Positions 1 through 6,716 of a stretch of DNA of 12,866 nt are shown here, in pieces. A program made the position numbers and the translations under genes. The DNA is taken from the NCBI GenBank assembly GCA_024762625.1, contig JANTHA010000031.1:1-12866 (forward strand). The letters are read 5' to 3'. The notes under the pieces were generated by a model. That model had not been told where the DNA came from and searched no databases. It worked only from the letters and a program-made list of their open reading frames with translations. Source of the DNA: Thiotrichaceae bacterium (GTDB taxonomy: Bacteria; Pseudomonadota; Gammaproteobacteria; Thiotrichales; Thiotrichaceae). Within the stretch, counting starts at the first letter, position 1. Each line of letters opens with the position of its first letter.

Positions 1-2285
1 GCCTTTGCTGCATCGACATGGAACCGCAACACTTCATGCGGCTCTTCCAGAGAATTATCCACATCGCCCAGATTACGCGCCATTTCGAAAAACTTGGTCA
101 TGTCCCTGGCGACCTGACGACGCGTTTCGGCGCTTGGACCATAAATTTCCGCTACTACAGATTGCAATACAGGAGGCCCTGGCGGCATTTCAACAACCTG
201 AATTTTTGCGCCCGCCGCCTTTGCAATAGGCGTTAACATAGCCCTTGCTTCATCCGCAATCTGGTGGCTGGTTCGATCCCGCTCATGCTTATTGGTCAAT
301 TGAATTTGAACATCGCCCTGCCATGGGTATTTACGCAAATAATAGTGGCGAACCAGACCATTAAAATTAAAGGGAGAAGCCGTACCGGCATAAGTTTGCA
401 CAGCAATCACTTCTTCCACATTTTTCATCTTGCTGGCGATTGTATTGATTAAGTTGGCGGTAACCGGCAAAGCAGTGCCTTCCGGGAAATTTACTACGAT
501 ATTAAATTCCGGCTTGTTATCCAACGGCAGCATCTTTACTTTAACCGCCTTAAAATAAAACAGCGTCATACACATGAAAAATACGCCGACAATAACAAAC
601 AAAAGCAGCTTTCCTTTACGTCGATCCCGAATTAACGGAATGATCAAGCCCCTGAAGAAACGATCAAGCGCCGCAGCCTGCCGATGCTCTTTTTTCTCCA
701 TTTGGCTCAGCTTATCAAGAGACGGCTTGAATTTATTGGTCAGCCAGGGCGTAAACGCAAAGGCGGCAAACAGTGAGAACAACATCGCCACGGAACCCAG
801 AATAGGAATCGGCGACATATAGGGTCCCATCATGCCGCTAACAAAGCCCATTGGCAACAAAGCGGCAATAACGGTAAAGGTAGCCAGAATAGTCGGATTT
901 CCAACCTCACGGACAGCATCTACCGCGACATCAACATCAAGGCTTTCGGAAAGCAGCCAGCGCCGATAAATATTTTCCACAACCACGATCGCGTCATCGA
1001 CCAGAATGCCTATAGAGAAAATTAGCGCAAATAAACTTACACGGTCAATCGTCAGCCCTAACAGCCAGGCGGATAAAACGGTAACAGTGATAACGACAGG
1101 AATAACGATAAAGGTGACCAGCGACGCCCGCCAACCGAGGAAAAGTAAAACAAGCACCGTTACCATCGTGGTGGCTTCAGCCAGTTTAAACATCAATTCA
1201 TTAACTTTTTCCCGCGCCGTTTCACCATAGTTTCGTGTGATAGCAACATGCACATTGTCTGGAATAAGTCGGCCTTTCAATCCTTCGGCTTTTTTAATCA
1301 CGGCGTCAGCGACATCTACGCCATTGGAGCCATGCTTTTTAGCTATTGCGATTGTTACAGCTGGCGCGCCATCAGCGATTTCGCCCCCCTCTTCTTTTCC
1401 CGCTGCGCCGGTATAATAACCCACGATTTTACTCGCTTCGCTTGGACCAGAACTCACATTCGCCACATCCCTGACGTAGACTGGCCGACCATCAACAACG
1501 GCAACCATTAGGCGCTTAATGTCATCCGCATTATTCAAAAAAGTACCGGTGAATATTTTGACGACCTTTTCACCAGGTTCTACAGAACCGGCATTGCGTT
1601 CCGAGTTTGCCAGACGAATCGTGTTGGCTACCTGGCCAAGCGACACGCCATAGGTCGCAAGGCGCTCCGGCAATATTTCTATGAGTAATTGATCTGTCCG
1701 CCCATCAACGATAAAACTCTGGCTCACATTGGGGACTTCGCGTAATTCCTGCAGTACATCGAGCGCAACCAGCTTGAGCGAAGCGTCATCGACATCATTA
1801 GACCACAAGGTAAGTGCGACGACAGGCACATCATCAACGCCAACAGGCTTGACCAGGAAACCGGCTATTCCCTGGGGCATCTTGTTTTTGTTGGATTCTA
1901 TTTTATCGTGAAGTTTAACGATCGACTTTTCAAAGTTTTCACCCACCTTGAATTGCACTGTAACCATTGCCTGACCACGACCTGACATGGAATAGACATG
2001 TTTAACGCCCGTAATTTCGGACATAATCCCTTCGAGCGGGCGTGCAACCTGACTCTCGACCTCTGTAGCAGAGGCTCCTGGATAATTAACAAAAATATCC
2101 ACCATCGGCACTGAAATTTGCGGGTCTTCCTGCCTGGGGGTTTTCGCCATCCCCAGAATGCCTACGGCGAGAAAAGCCAACAATAACAGCAAGGCTAGCG
2201 GCGATGTGATAAACATCTTGGCCATACCGCCTGCAACGCCAAGATTATGTTTTTGATTATCTTTTGGATTTTGTTGATCAGTCAT
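1..2285 (-). CDS. RND efflux pump, inner-membrane permease subunit (3' end outside window)
   Basis: Proton-driven inner-membrane pump of a tripartite efflux system. The reading frame is open from the ATG at 2285 to the left edge (about 761 residues), against roughly 1030-1060 for the family, so the C-terminal quarter is missing. An in-frame TAA lies 12 bases upstream of the ATG, which fixes this as the first possible ATG. A first membrane segment (about residues 28-48) is followed by the porter domain start (QEDPQISVP, YPGASATEVE). Membrane segments cluster at about 370-500. The TM4 motif GILVDDAIVVVENI carries the paired acidic residues D430/D431, equivalent to the proton-relay pair D407/D408 of AcrB. 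It follows the adaptor gene by 49 bases and is surely co-transcribed. Substrate unknown: the frame looks more like the drug/solvent (HAE) type than a clear CzcA/CusA, but I cannot settle this by eye. Confidence 0.93.
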   Translation of the reverse strand, partial: MTDQQNPKDNQKHNLGVAGGMAKMFITSPLALLLLLAFLAVGILGMAKTPRQEDPQISVPMVDIFVNYPGASATEVESQVARPLEGIMSEITGVKHVYSMSGRGQAMVTVQFKVGENFEKSIVKLHDKIESNKNKMPQGIAGFLVKPVGVDDVPVVALTLWSNDVDDASLKLVALDVLQELREVPNVSQSFIVDGRTDQLLIEILPERLATYGVSLGQVANTIRLANSERNAGSVEPGEKVVKIFTGTFLNNADDIKRLMVAVVDGRPVYVRDVANVSSGPSEASKIVGYYTGAAGKEEGGEIADGAPAVTIAIAKKHGSNGVDVADAVIKKAEGLKGRLIPDNVHVAITRNYGETAREKVNELMFKLAEATTMVTVLVLLFLGWRASLVTFIVIPVVITVTVLSAWLLGLTIDRVSLFALIFSIGILVDDAIVVVENIYRRWLLSESLDVDVAVDAVREVGNPTILATFTVIAALLPMGFVSGMMGPYMSPIPILGSVAMLFSLFAAFAFTPWLTNKFKPSLDKLSQMEKKEHRQAAALDRFFRGLIIPLIRDRRKGKLLLFVIVGVFFMCMTLFYFKAVKVKMLPLDNKPEFNIVVNFPEGTALPVTANLINTIASKMKNVEEVIAVQTYAGTASPFNFNGLVRHYYLRKYPWQGDVQIQLTNKHERDRTSHQIADEARAMLTPIAKAAGAKIQVVEMPPGPPVLQSVVAEIYGPSAETRRQVARDMTKFFEMARNLGDVDNSLEEPHEVLRFHVDAAK

Positions 2286-2334
2286 AAGGAGAGTCTCTTA
2301 AAATTTTGAATAAAACAGTATATTTACCATTTAA

Positions 2335-3501
2335 TTATTCAGAACCTGGATACCATCCAGAAACTACACCCACAGGAGGATTATCAACAATCCGTTCACC
2401 GGCTTTTAAACCGGACACGACCGCAACGCTTTTACCATCAGCCTGAACAGCCCCCAGCCTGACCAATCTTAATGACGATGTTTTTTTCTCATCATCAACT
2501 ACCAGAACGGTCGGTAAACTACGCCCCTTGATTAAAGCGGTCCGGGGGATCGTCACAACCGAATTGCCGCCTGGCGTCGTATCAGGCAAAAAAACCTCGG
2601 CATACATTCCGGGATTGGCCTGATAGCCCACCTTCAAATCAAACTTGACAACAACTGTATGACGAGAGGGGTCGGCGACAGGATAGATCTGGGAAACACG
2701 CGCAGTCGTAATATCCTGACCAACCCTGGCTTTCACTTCCATACCTTTTTTGAGACTAGGCACCAAAACAGACGGCACATCGGCTTTCAGCCGCAGATAT
2801 TTAACAAAGCCATATTTCATCAGGGGCTGACCAGGCTGTACCGCATCGCCAACTTCAACCATTTTGGACATGATGATTCCGTCAAATGGAGCAACTGATA
2901 CCGTATCCTTGATTTTGGTATTTAACTCATTCAGCTGTGACCAGGCCATTCTGACCTGGCTCTCGGCCTGTGACACGCCTGTCGCGCTATTCACCAGATC
3001 AGAATAGCGATTATATTCCTTATCGTAATCACCCACCATGTCATACATAGGACGGGTGGCAAACATATCAAACATGGAAGGCAGACCCATACCCGGCATC
3101 ATGGAAATATCTTTGCTACGCGGCGACACAAGCTCCCGATGGTATTGCGCCTGAGAATTTTGCAAGGCGGCCTGCGCCGAGGTGATTTGCGCCCACAAGG
3201 TATTGCGTTTGGCGATCAGAGTGGAATCATCTACCTTAGCCAACACATCGCCTTTTTTAAACCTTGCGCCAACCTCGCCGCCGAGAAATACTATCTCACC
3301 GGGCATTTTCGCAGTAATGGTGACTTCCTTATAAGGAATCACGGTGCTTCCCAACACGGTTTGGGAGCTAGACAATGTTCTACCCACCGTAATAATTTCA
3401 GCTGCGCTGGCCACAGCAACAAGCATCATAGAGAAAATAAAACAAAGCGAAACGACAGACAATTTTAGAGGACTATTCTTAACCAATTTAAGCATAAGCA
3501 T
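2335..3501 (-). CDS. RND efflux periplasmic adaptor (membrane fusion protein, HlyD/AcrA family)
   Basis: A 388-residue adaptor that would bridge the downstream RND pump to an outer-membrane channel. It has an N-terminal signal peptide (hydrophobic stretch about 14-31, cleavage near VASA-AE at 33-34). The barrel/lipoyl first half follows (TAKMPGEI and KKGDVLAKVDDS, about 64-93), then an alpha-hairpin (about 95-205), the second lipoyl half (VAPFDGIIMSKMVEVGD, about 213-230), and beta-barrel and membrane-proximal domains to the end. The hairpin contains an unusual Met-rich stretch, with seven Met between residues 134 and 155. There is no lipobox Cys, so it is probably anchored by protein contacts rather than lipid. 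First gene of the operon; its 5' region is the 412-base gap that also contains a 14-bp palindrome. No TolC-type gene is next to it in the window. A second ATG six bases downstream is a possible alternative start. Confidence 0.93.
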   Translation of the reverse strand: MLMLKLVKNSPLKLSVVSLCFIFSMMLVAVASAAEIITVGRTLSSSQTVLGSTVIPYKEVTITAKMPGEIVFLGGEVGARFKKGDVLAKVDDSTLIAKRNTLWAQITSAQAALQNSQAQYHRELVSPRSKDISMMPGMGLPSMFDMFATRPMYDMVGDYDKEYNRYSDLVNSATGVSQAESQVRMAWSQLNELNTKIKDTVSVAPFDGIIMSKMVEVGDAVQPGQPLMKYGFVKYLRLKADVPSVLVPSLKKGMEVKARVGQDITTARVSQIYPVADPSRHTVVVKFDLKVGYQANPGMYAEVFLPDTTPGGNSVVTIPRTALIKGRSLPTVLVVDDEKKTSSLRLVRLGAVQADGKSVAVVSGLKAGERIVDNPPVGVVSGWYPGSE

Positions 3502-3913
3502 TTTTTAATAATTCCTGATTCTTTGATCTTCACCGGCTCCTTCAACGTCTTTGCTGTCTTTGCTCTAGCGTTCTAATGTCCAATATTCTTGAACATAGCA
3601 ACAAATTACATAACGCCTATTACATCTTGATTGCAATAGTCCGCATAACGTTATGCATGACGTATCGTGAGTACCACCCGATATATGAGAGACAATTGAT
3701 TGATAGCTGGTTTTTTAACCCAAACTTACCAATAAACATTCCTAGCGATCACAAACTATAACTTTTTAGTCTGCTAAATTCCAGTAAAAACACAACCGTT
3801 AAACCGCCCATTTGAACCTTTGCTCTAAAATTATTCAATATTGACACAGGGCGCTCAAACCGCAATCCACCAATGGATATATCAAAGCCATGCAACAACC
3901 ATTATTATTTTTA
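3502..3913. other. Intergenic region between gspJ end and RND adaptor start
   Basis: This 412-base, AT-rich gap must hold the promoter of the minus-strand RND operon and the 3' end of the gsp transcript. A 61-codon plus-strand frame (3576-3761) has no ribosome-binding site and no recognisable domain, so I do not call it a gene. I found no convincing rho-independent terminator after gspJ and no clean sigma-70 promoter pair upstream of 3501. The one ordered element is the palindrome at 3643-3656. I see no tRNA or known small RNA. Confidence 0.7.
3643..3656. promoter_or_regulatory. Perfect 14-bp palindrome, candidate operator of the RND operon
   Basis: GCATAACGTTATGC is its own reverse complement over all 14 bases. 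It lies about 140 bases upstream of the adaptor ATG in the only non-coding gap before the operon. Repressors of RND operons (for example TetR family) commonly bind such inverted repeats, but no regulator gene is visible here, so the role as operator is inference. Confidence 0.4.
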
Positions 3914-4576
3914 TTAGAATGGAAATACCCGCTTTATTTGCCCCCAATGCTTGTGCACAAAAACCAGTTCGATTGCTTTAGGCAATACGGATAACTGGCC
4001 GTCAGCTCCCCAATTTTCCCGCCATTGATTATTCTGATTCATAAAACGCAATTCGACCGAATCCAAATCAGAAAGCAAAGGCATGACAAGCGGCTCATCG
4101 CTATCCAGATGATCAACCAGATTCCAGCTTTTACGAACCAGCTTATTGTCAGCAAAATCATACTGCACGCGTTGCAGGGCGCTTCTTGACTTATTGGCCG
4201 GATTAGGATTACCCGAGCGGGTAAATTCAACAAGCCCTTGAGCATCAAGACCCGCCGTCAAGGCAGGCGACAATTCTTCTTTAGAAAAACCAAAGCGACG
4301 AGGACGTGGCGCCAACTGACGGAAATCACGCTCAATAAATATCATGGCGCGTTGCAAATTTTTCAAATCATGTTCATAGGCACCAATGGTTTCGTTGCTT
4401 TTCAGCATGCTGGACAGTCCTTCATACGCCATCAGGGACATGATGGAAAAAATCACCATCGCCACCAGTACTTCCAGCAGGGTAAACCCAGCTGCCCTGC
4501 AGGACGGCTTGGTAAACCCAGCCGCACGCATGGGCAGCTGGGTAAATCCTTGATGAGGACTAGCAAACTTTGTCAT
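3914..4576 (-). CDS. gspJ: Type II secretion minor pseudopilin GspJ
   Basis: A 220-residue minor pseudopilin of the T2SS pseudopilus tip. The prepilin peptidase (GspO/PilD) site is G30-F31, with Glu35 as the conserved E5 and the hydrophobic helix FTLLEVLVAMVIFSIMS. The GspJ-typical body follows (about 80-220: LQRAMIFIERDFRQLAPR, then Trp/Arg-rich strands). The length fits the family (about 200) once the long leader is allowed for. The leader is odd: three GFT motifs sit at residues 10, 20 and 30, a ten-residue period, and the DNA folds into a nested palindrome (4486-4543). The gene starts 10 bases after gspI stops, with no obvious Shine-Dalgarno, suggesting coupled translation. It is the last gsp gene here; gspK does not follow. 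Confidence 0.9.
   Translation of the reverse strand: MTKFASPHQGFTQLPMRAAGFTKPSCRAAGFTLLEVLVAMVIFSIMSLMAYEGLSSMLKSNETIGAYEHDLKNLQRAMIFIERDFRQLAPRPRRFGFSKEELSPALTAGLDAQGLVEFTRSGNPNPANKSRSALQRVQYDFADNKLVRKSWNLVDHLDSDEPLVMPLLSDLDSVELRFMNQNNQWRENWGADGQLSVLPKAIELVFVHKHWGQIKRVFPF
4486..4543. repeat. Nested palindromic element in gspJ leader-coding region
   Basis: Two perfect 12-base arms (ACCCAGCTGCCC at 4486-4497 and its complement at 4532-4543) enclose TGC/GCA (4498-4500 with 4528-4530) and CGGCT/AGCCG (4505-4509 with 4520-4524). All share one centre near 4514.5. The whole would form a strong hairpin in DNA or in the minus-strand mRNA around codons 12-31 of gspJ. A related, more diverged structure is present at the equivalent place in gspI, and a weaker one in fimT. 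Confidence 0.75.
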
Positions 4577-4586
4577 TTAACCAGTC

Positions 4587-5039
4587 TCAACGAACGCCTG
4601 GCGGCTTCGCCAGAAAACCAACAATTTTCGCCGCATAACCTTCGCCATTCTGAGCGGCCTTGTCGGAAACAAAAATTTCAACCCGATTCACATTTTTATC
4701 TTCTGTTGTTGTAATTTTTCGCACCCAGCGCCATTCGCGATGCGCCATCTCATCTTCGCCTTTTTGCTCTCCGGGCCGGGGCCACTCACCGCTTAACTTT
4801 AATTTGGCGAACTGATTTAAGCCAACCCACTGCGCAAACGTTTTATCCGCCAGGGCCGCTGATGTATTCGCGGCATTCCCCATTGCCTTGATGGCGCCGC
4901 CAAGCGCAACAGCGATAATAAACAAGGCGATCATTACTTCAATCAGGGTAAATCCAGCTCTCTTGCAGAACAGATGTGGAAACCCGGCCACCTGCCTGGG
5001 TCGCTGGTTTATATCCACCTGCTTATTAAAACTATTCAT
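4587..5039 (-). CDS. gspI: Type II secretion minor pseudopilin GspI
   Basis: A 150-residue minor pseudopilin (from the ATG at 5039) that initiates the T2SS pseudopilus tip with GspJ and GspK. The peptidase site is G29-F30, followed by FTLIEVMIALFIIAVALGGA with the E5 glutamate at 34. The body ends in the GspI-like pattern EWRWVRKITTTED and VNRVEIFVSDK. The frame is open further upstream, but the ATG at 5039 overlaps the end of gspH by only 8 bases, as is usual in gsp operons, and gives a family-like length, so I chose it. The leader is long and has an extra AGF at residues 18-20, ten residues before the true site. The coding DNA there is palindromic (4954-5007). Confidence 0.9.
   Translation of the reverse strand: MNSFNKQVDINQRPRQVAGFPHLFCKRAGFTLIEVMIALFIIAVALGGAIKAMGNAANTSAALADKTFAQWVGLNQFAKLKLSGEWPRPGEQKGEDEMAHREWRWVRKITTTEDKNVNRVEIFVSDKAAQNGEGYAAKIVGFLAKPPGVR
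4954..5007. repeat. Nested palindromic element in gspI leader-coding region
   Basis: Three stacked inverted pairs lie near one centre: CCAGC (4954-4958) with GCTGG (5003-5007), GCAG (4965-4968) with CTGC (4992-4995), and GTGG (4976-4979) with CCAC (4988-4991). Aligned by hand over 65 bases with the gspJ element (ending at the shared TTTACCCTG), about 47 positions agree. The arms are shorter and less perfect than in gspJ. Confidence 0.6.
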
Positions 5040-5535
5040 CCAGCATCTCCCGCTTGATTTCTCCAATCGGATTGACATCCAGCTTGATGCCCTTGCCCCT
5101 ACTCGGCAACGAAAGCTGATAGACAAAAGGAGTTACTTCACCGCTGGAATAAATAAAAACCTGGGGCTTAATCTTGCTATCAAGAATCACGGGGACTCCT
5201 TCCAGATACAGTTTCGCCTCCAGACTAGCGGGCAAGGCGCGCGGTTTGAATGGACCATCGGTTTTGGCCAGCCAGGCGTTATTATCCAGCTGAAAAAATG
5301 CATACCCAGAGTCAGTAAAACCAAGCGCCAATTCACGAGACTGTAAAATTGCTTCATCCTGAGCCATTCTGAGCAGAACTTCAAAGCGATCCGCCTGTTC
5401 CTTGAACTGGTCATTGATGTCACGCGGGATAGACATCACAACCGCTCCGGCGAGGATGGATACGATCACCACCACCACCATCACTTCAATCAAGGTAAAG
5501 CCTGAAAACCTGAGCCGCCTGATTCGTGTTCTCAC
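5032..5535 (-). CDS. gspH: Type II secretion minor pseudopilin GspH
   Basis: A 167-residue pseudopilin with a short leader: peptidase site G12-F13, then FTLIEVMVVVVIVSILAGAVV with the E5 glutamate at 17. The C-terminal part (about 45-167) has the GspH pattern of a helix containing LLRMAQDEAILQSRELALGF followed by beta strands. The start is a GTG at 5535. An in-frame TAG lies 12 bases upstream and no ATG occurs before the peptidase site, so this is the only reasonable start. It begins 35 bases after gspG stops and overlaps gspI at its end. Unlike gspI and gspJ it has no duplicated GFT motif in its leader. It forms part of the pseudopilus tip complex in the inner membrane/periplasm. Confidence 0.9.
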   Translation of the reverse strand: MRTRIRRLRFSGFTLIEVMVVVVIVSILAGAVVMSIPRDINDQFKEQADRFEVLLRMAQDEAILQSRELALGFTDSGYAFFQLDNNAWLAKTDGPFKPRALPASLEAKLYLEGVPVILDSKIKPQVFIYSSGEVTPFVYQLSLPSRGKGIKLDVNPIGEIKREMLDE

Positions 5536-5570
5536 TGCGTATAACTAGATTCTGGAAACACCGGCATCAC

Positions 5571-6053
5571 TTAGTTCTGCTGATCCCAGTTGCCAATATC
5601 ATCATCGCTTTGACGCCCATCGGGGCCAGTAGAATAGATATCAAAGTCGCCATGGGTACCCGGACTTAAATATTTATACGGTTTATTCCATGGATCAATG
5701 GGCAGTTTTTTTAGATAGGGCTTTGTCCAGCCTTCGGCAGCTGGCTCACCGGAAGGCTTTGAAACCAGAGCCTCCAGCCCCTGATCGGTACTCGGATAAT
5801 TGAAATTGTCCAGTTTATAAAGATTCAACGCTGTTTCTATACTTTTTAGATCGGTTCCAACACGACTTATTTTACTTTTATCAATATTATCAAGCACTGC
5901 TGGCACGACTGCAGCCGCCATAATCGCAATGATCACCACAACCACCATGACCTCAAGCAGGGTAAAACCCTGTTGAGAAACTAAAAATGATGGCGATTTC
6001 CTATTGATTACGGGATTCATTTGCCGTGGCATCGCCCTTACACTATCACTCAT
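5571..6053 (-). CDS. gspG: Type II secretion major pseudopilin GspG
   Basis: The major subunit of the periplasmic pseudopilus that pushes exoproteins through the T2SS outer-membrane channel. It has 160 residues from the ATG at 6053, with peptidase site G29-F30, E5 at Glu34 and helix TLLEVMVVVVIIAIMAAAVVP. The C-terminal signature is typical: YPSTDQGLEALV, LPIDPWNKPY and GPDGRQSDDDIGNW (about 143-156), the last providing the calcium-site acidic residues of the family. I prefer the ATG at 6053 over the upstream GTG at 6131 because AAAGGG lies nine bases before it and because the upstream stretch overlaps the divergent promoter region. It heads the gspGHIJ operon. Confidence 0.95.
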   Translation of the reverse strand: MSDSVRAMPRQMNPVINRKSPSFLVSQQGFTLLEVMVVVVIIAIMAAAVVPAVLDNIDKSKISRVGTDLKSIETALNLYKLDNFNYPSTDQGLEALVSKPSGEPAAEGWTKPYLKKLPIDPWNKPYKYLSPGTHGDFDIYSTGPDGRQSDDDIGNWDQQN

Positions 6054-6131
6054 TCTATTTAACCCTTTATTAATTCGATTTGTTTCTCTATTCTGCCACA
6101 TATTTTGCCACAAAGTCGCACTCAATCCCAC
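6054..6131. promoter_or_regulatory. Divergent promoter region of gspG and rrtA with a tandem 12-bp repeat
   Basis: The 78 bases between the two divergent starts must hold both promoters. They contain two adjacent 12-base copies, TATTCTGCCACA (6089-6100) and TATTTTGCCACA (6101-6112), differing at one base. Such a tandem site could be an activator or repressor site shared by both genes. I could not assign clean -35/-10 boxes. Confidence 0.45.
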
Positions 6132-6710
6132 ATGACCTTTATTCGAAAACCTCTGATTAAAACCCTATTTGCGCTTACGCTGATACTGATCATACTGCAG
6201 TTTTTTCAGGATGCACTGGTTTTCAAGCGGGACATGATCAATCAGGGACAATGGTGGCGCTTGTTTAGCGGCAACCTGGTGCATACCAATTATCCACATC
6301 TGGCGCTTAATCTTGGCGGCTTATGGATTTTCGGCTTCCTCTTCTTCGACTACATTAGTTCCGGAAAATTCCTTATCAGCCTGTTTTTTCTGTGCCTATG
6401 CGTCGGCTTGGGCATTTATTTTTTAAGTCCGTCGCTGATGTGGTACGCAGGCATCTCTGGCGCGCTGTATGGACTCTATATGGTGGGTGGTTTTTTCGCC
6501 ATTCTTAATCGGGATTTAGTAACCGGTGTTTCATTGCTGGCCCTCATTCCGATTAAAATCGCCTGGGACTTAATTCACGGAGGCAATCAATCCAGCGCAG
6601 AACTGATCGGCGCGCCCGTGGCGGTTGATGCACATTTATATGGCGTAACGGGCGCCGTTTTAATTGGACTGTTTATATTAATAAGTCATCTACGCGCCAA
6701 AAAAAGCTAA
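6132..6710 (+). CDS. rrtA: Rhombosortase (rhomboid-family intramembrane serine protease)
   Basis: A 192-residue, multi-pass membrane protease of the rhombosortase group, which processes GlyGly-CTERM proteins (secreted by the T2SS) at the inner membrane. Rhomboid hallmarks are visible: H51, H56 and N60 in the HxxxN helix (PHLALNLGGLWIF), the nucleophile S109 in the GISG motif, and the catalytic H168 in VDAHLYG. The compact core without an extra domain and the WWRLFSGNLVHTN start fit rhombosortase better than GlpG. I chose the ATG at 6132; an in-frame TTG at 6105 would add nine residues, and neither has a good Shine-Dalgarno. The gene is divergent from gspG and ends only six bases from the convergent bufC. 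No GlyGly-CTERM substrate is in the window. Confidence 0.88.
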   Translation: MTFIRKPLIKTLFALTLILIILQFFQDALVFKRDMINQGQWWRLFSGNLVHTNYPHLALNLGGLWIFGFLFFDYISSGKFLISLFFLCLCVGLGIYFLSPSLMWYAGISGALYGLYMVGGFFAILNRDLVTGVSLLALIPIKIAWDLIHGGNQSSAELIGAPVAVDAHLYGVTGAVLIGLFILISHLRAKKS

Positions 6711-6716
6711 TGAGGA

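Noticed and set aside
1..2285. Several 60-90 codon plus-strand frames across the left 2.2 kb
   Set aside because: They are antisense shadows of one continuous RND permease frame on the minus strand with clear family motifs.
3576..3761. 61-codon plus-strand frame in the gap upstream of the RND operon
   Set aside because: No Shine-Dalgarno, no recognisable domain, lies over the likely promoter and palindrome of the opposite-strand operon.
4487..4576. 30-base repeats in gspJ considered as a CRISPR or minisatellite array
   Set aside because: Only three units with no unique spacers, in frame within a prepilin leader; better described as a palindromic or duplicated leader element.
5571..6131. Longer gspG starting at the GTG at 6131
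   Set aside because: It would give a 55-residue leader and run across the whole divergent promoter region; the ATG at 6053 has AAAGGG at proper spacing.
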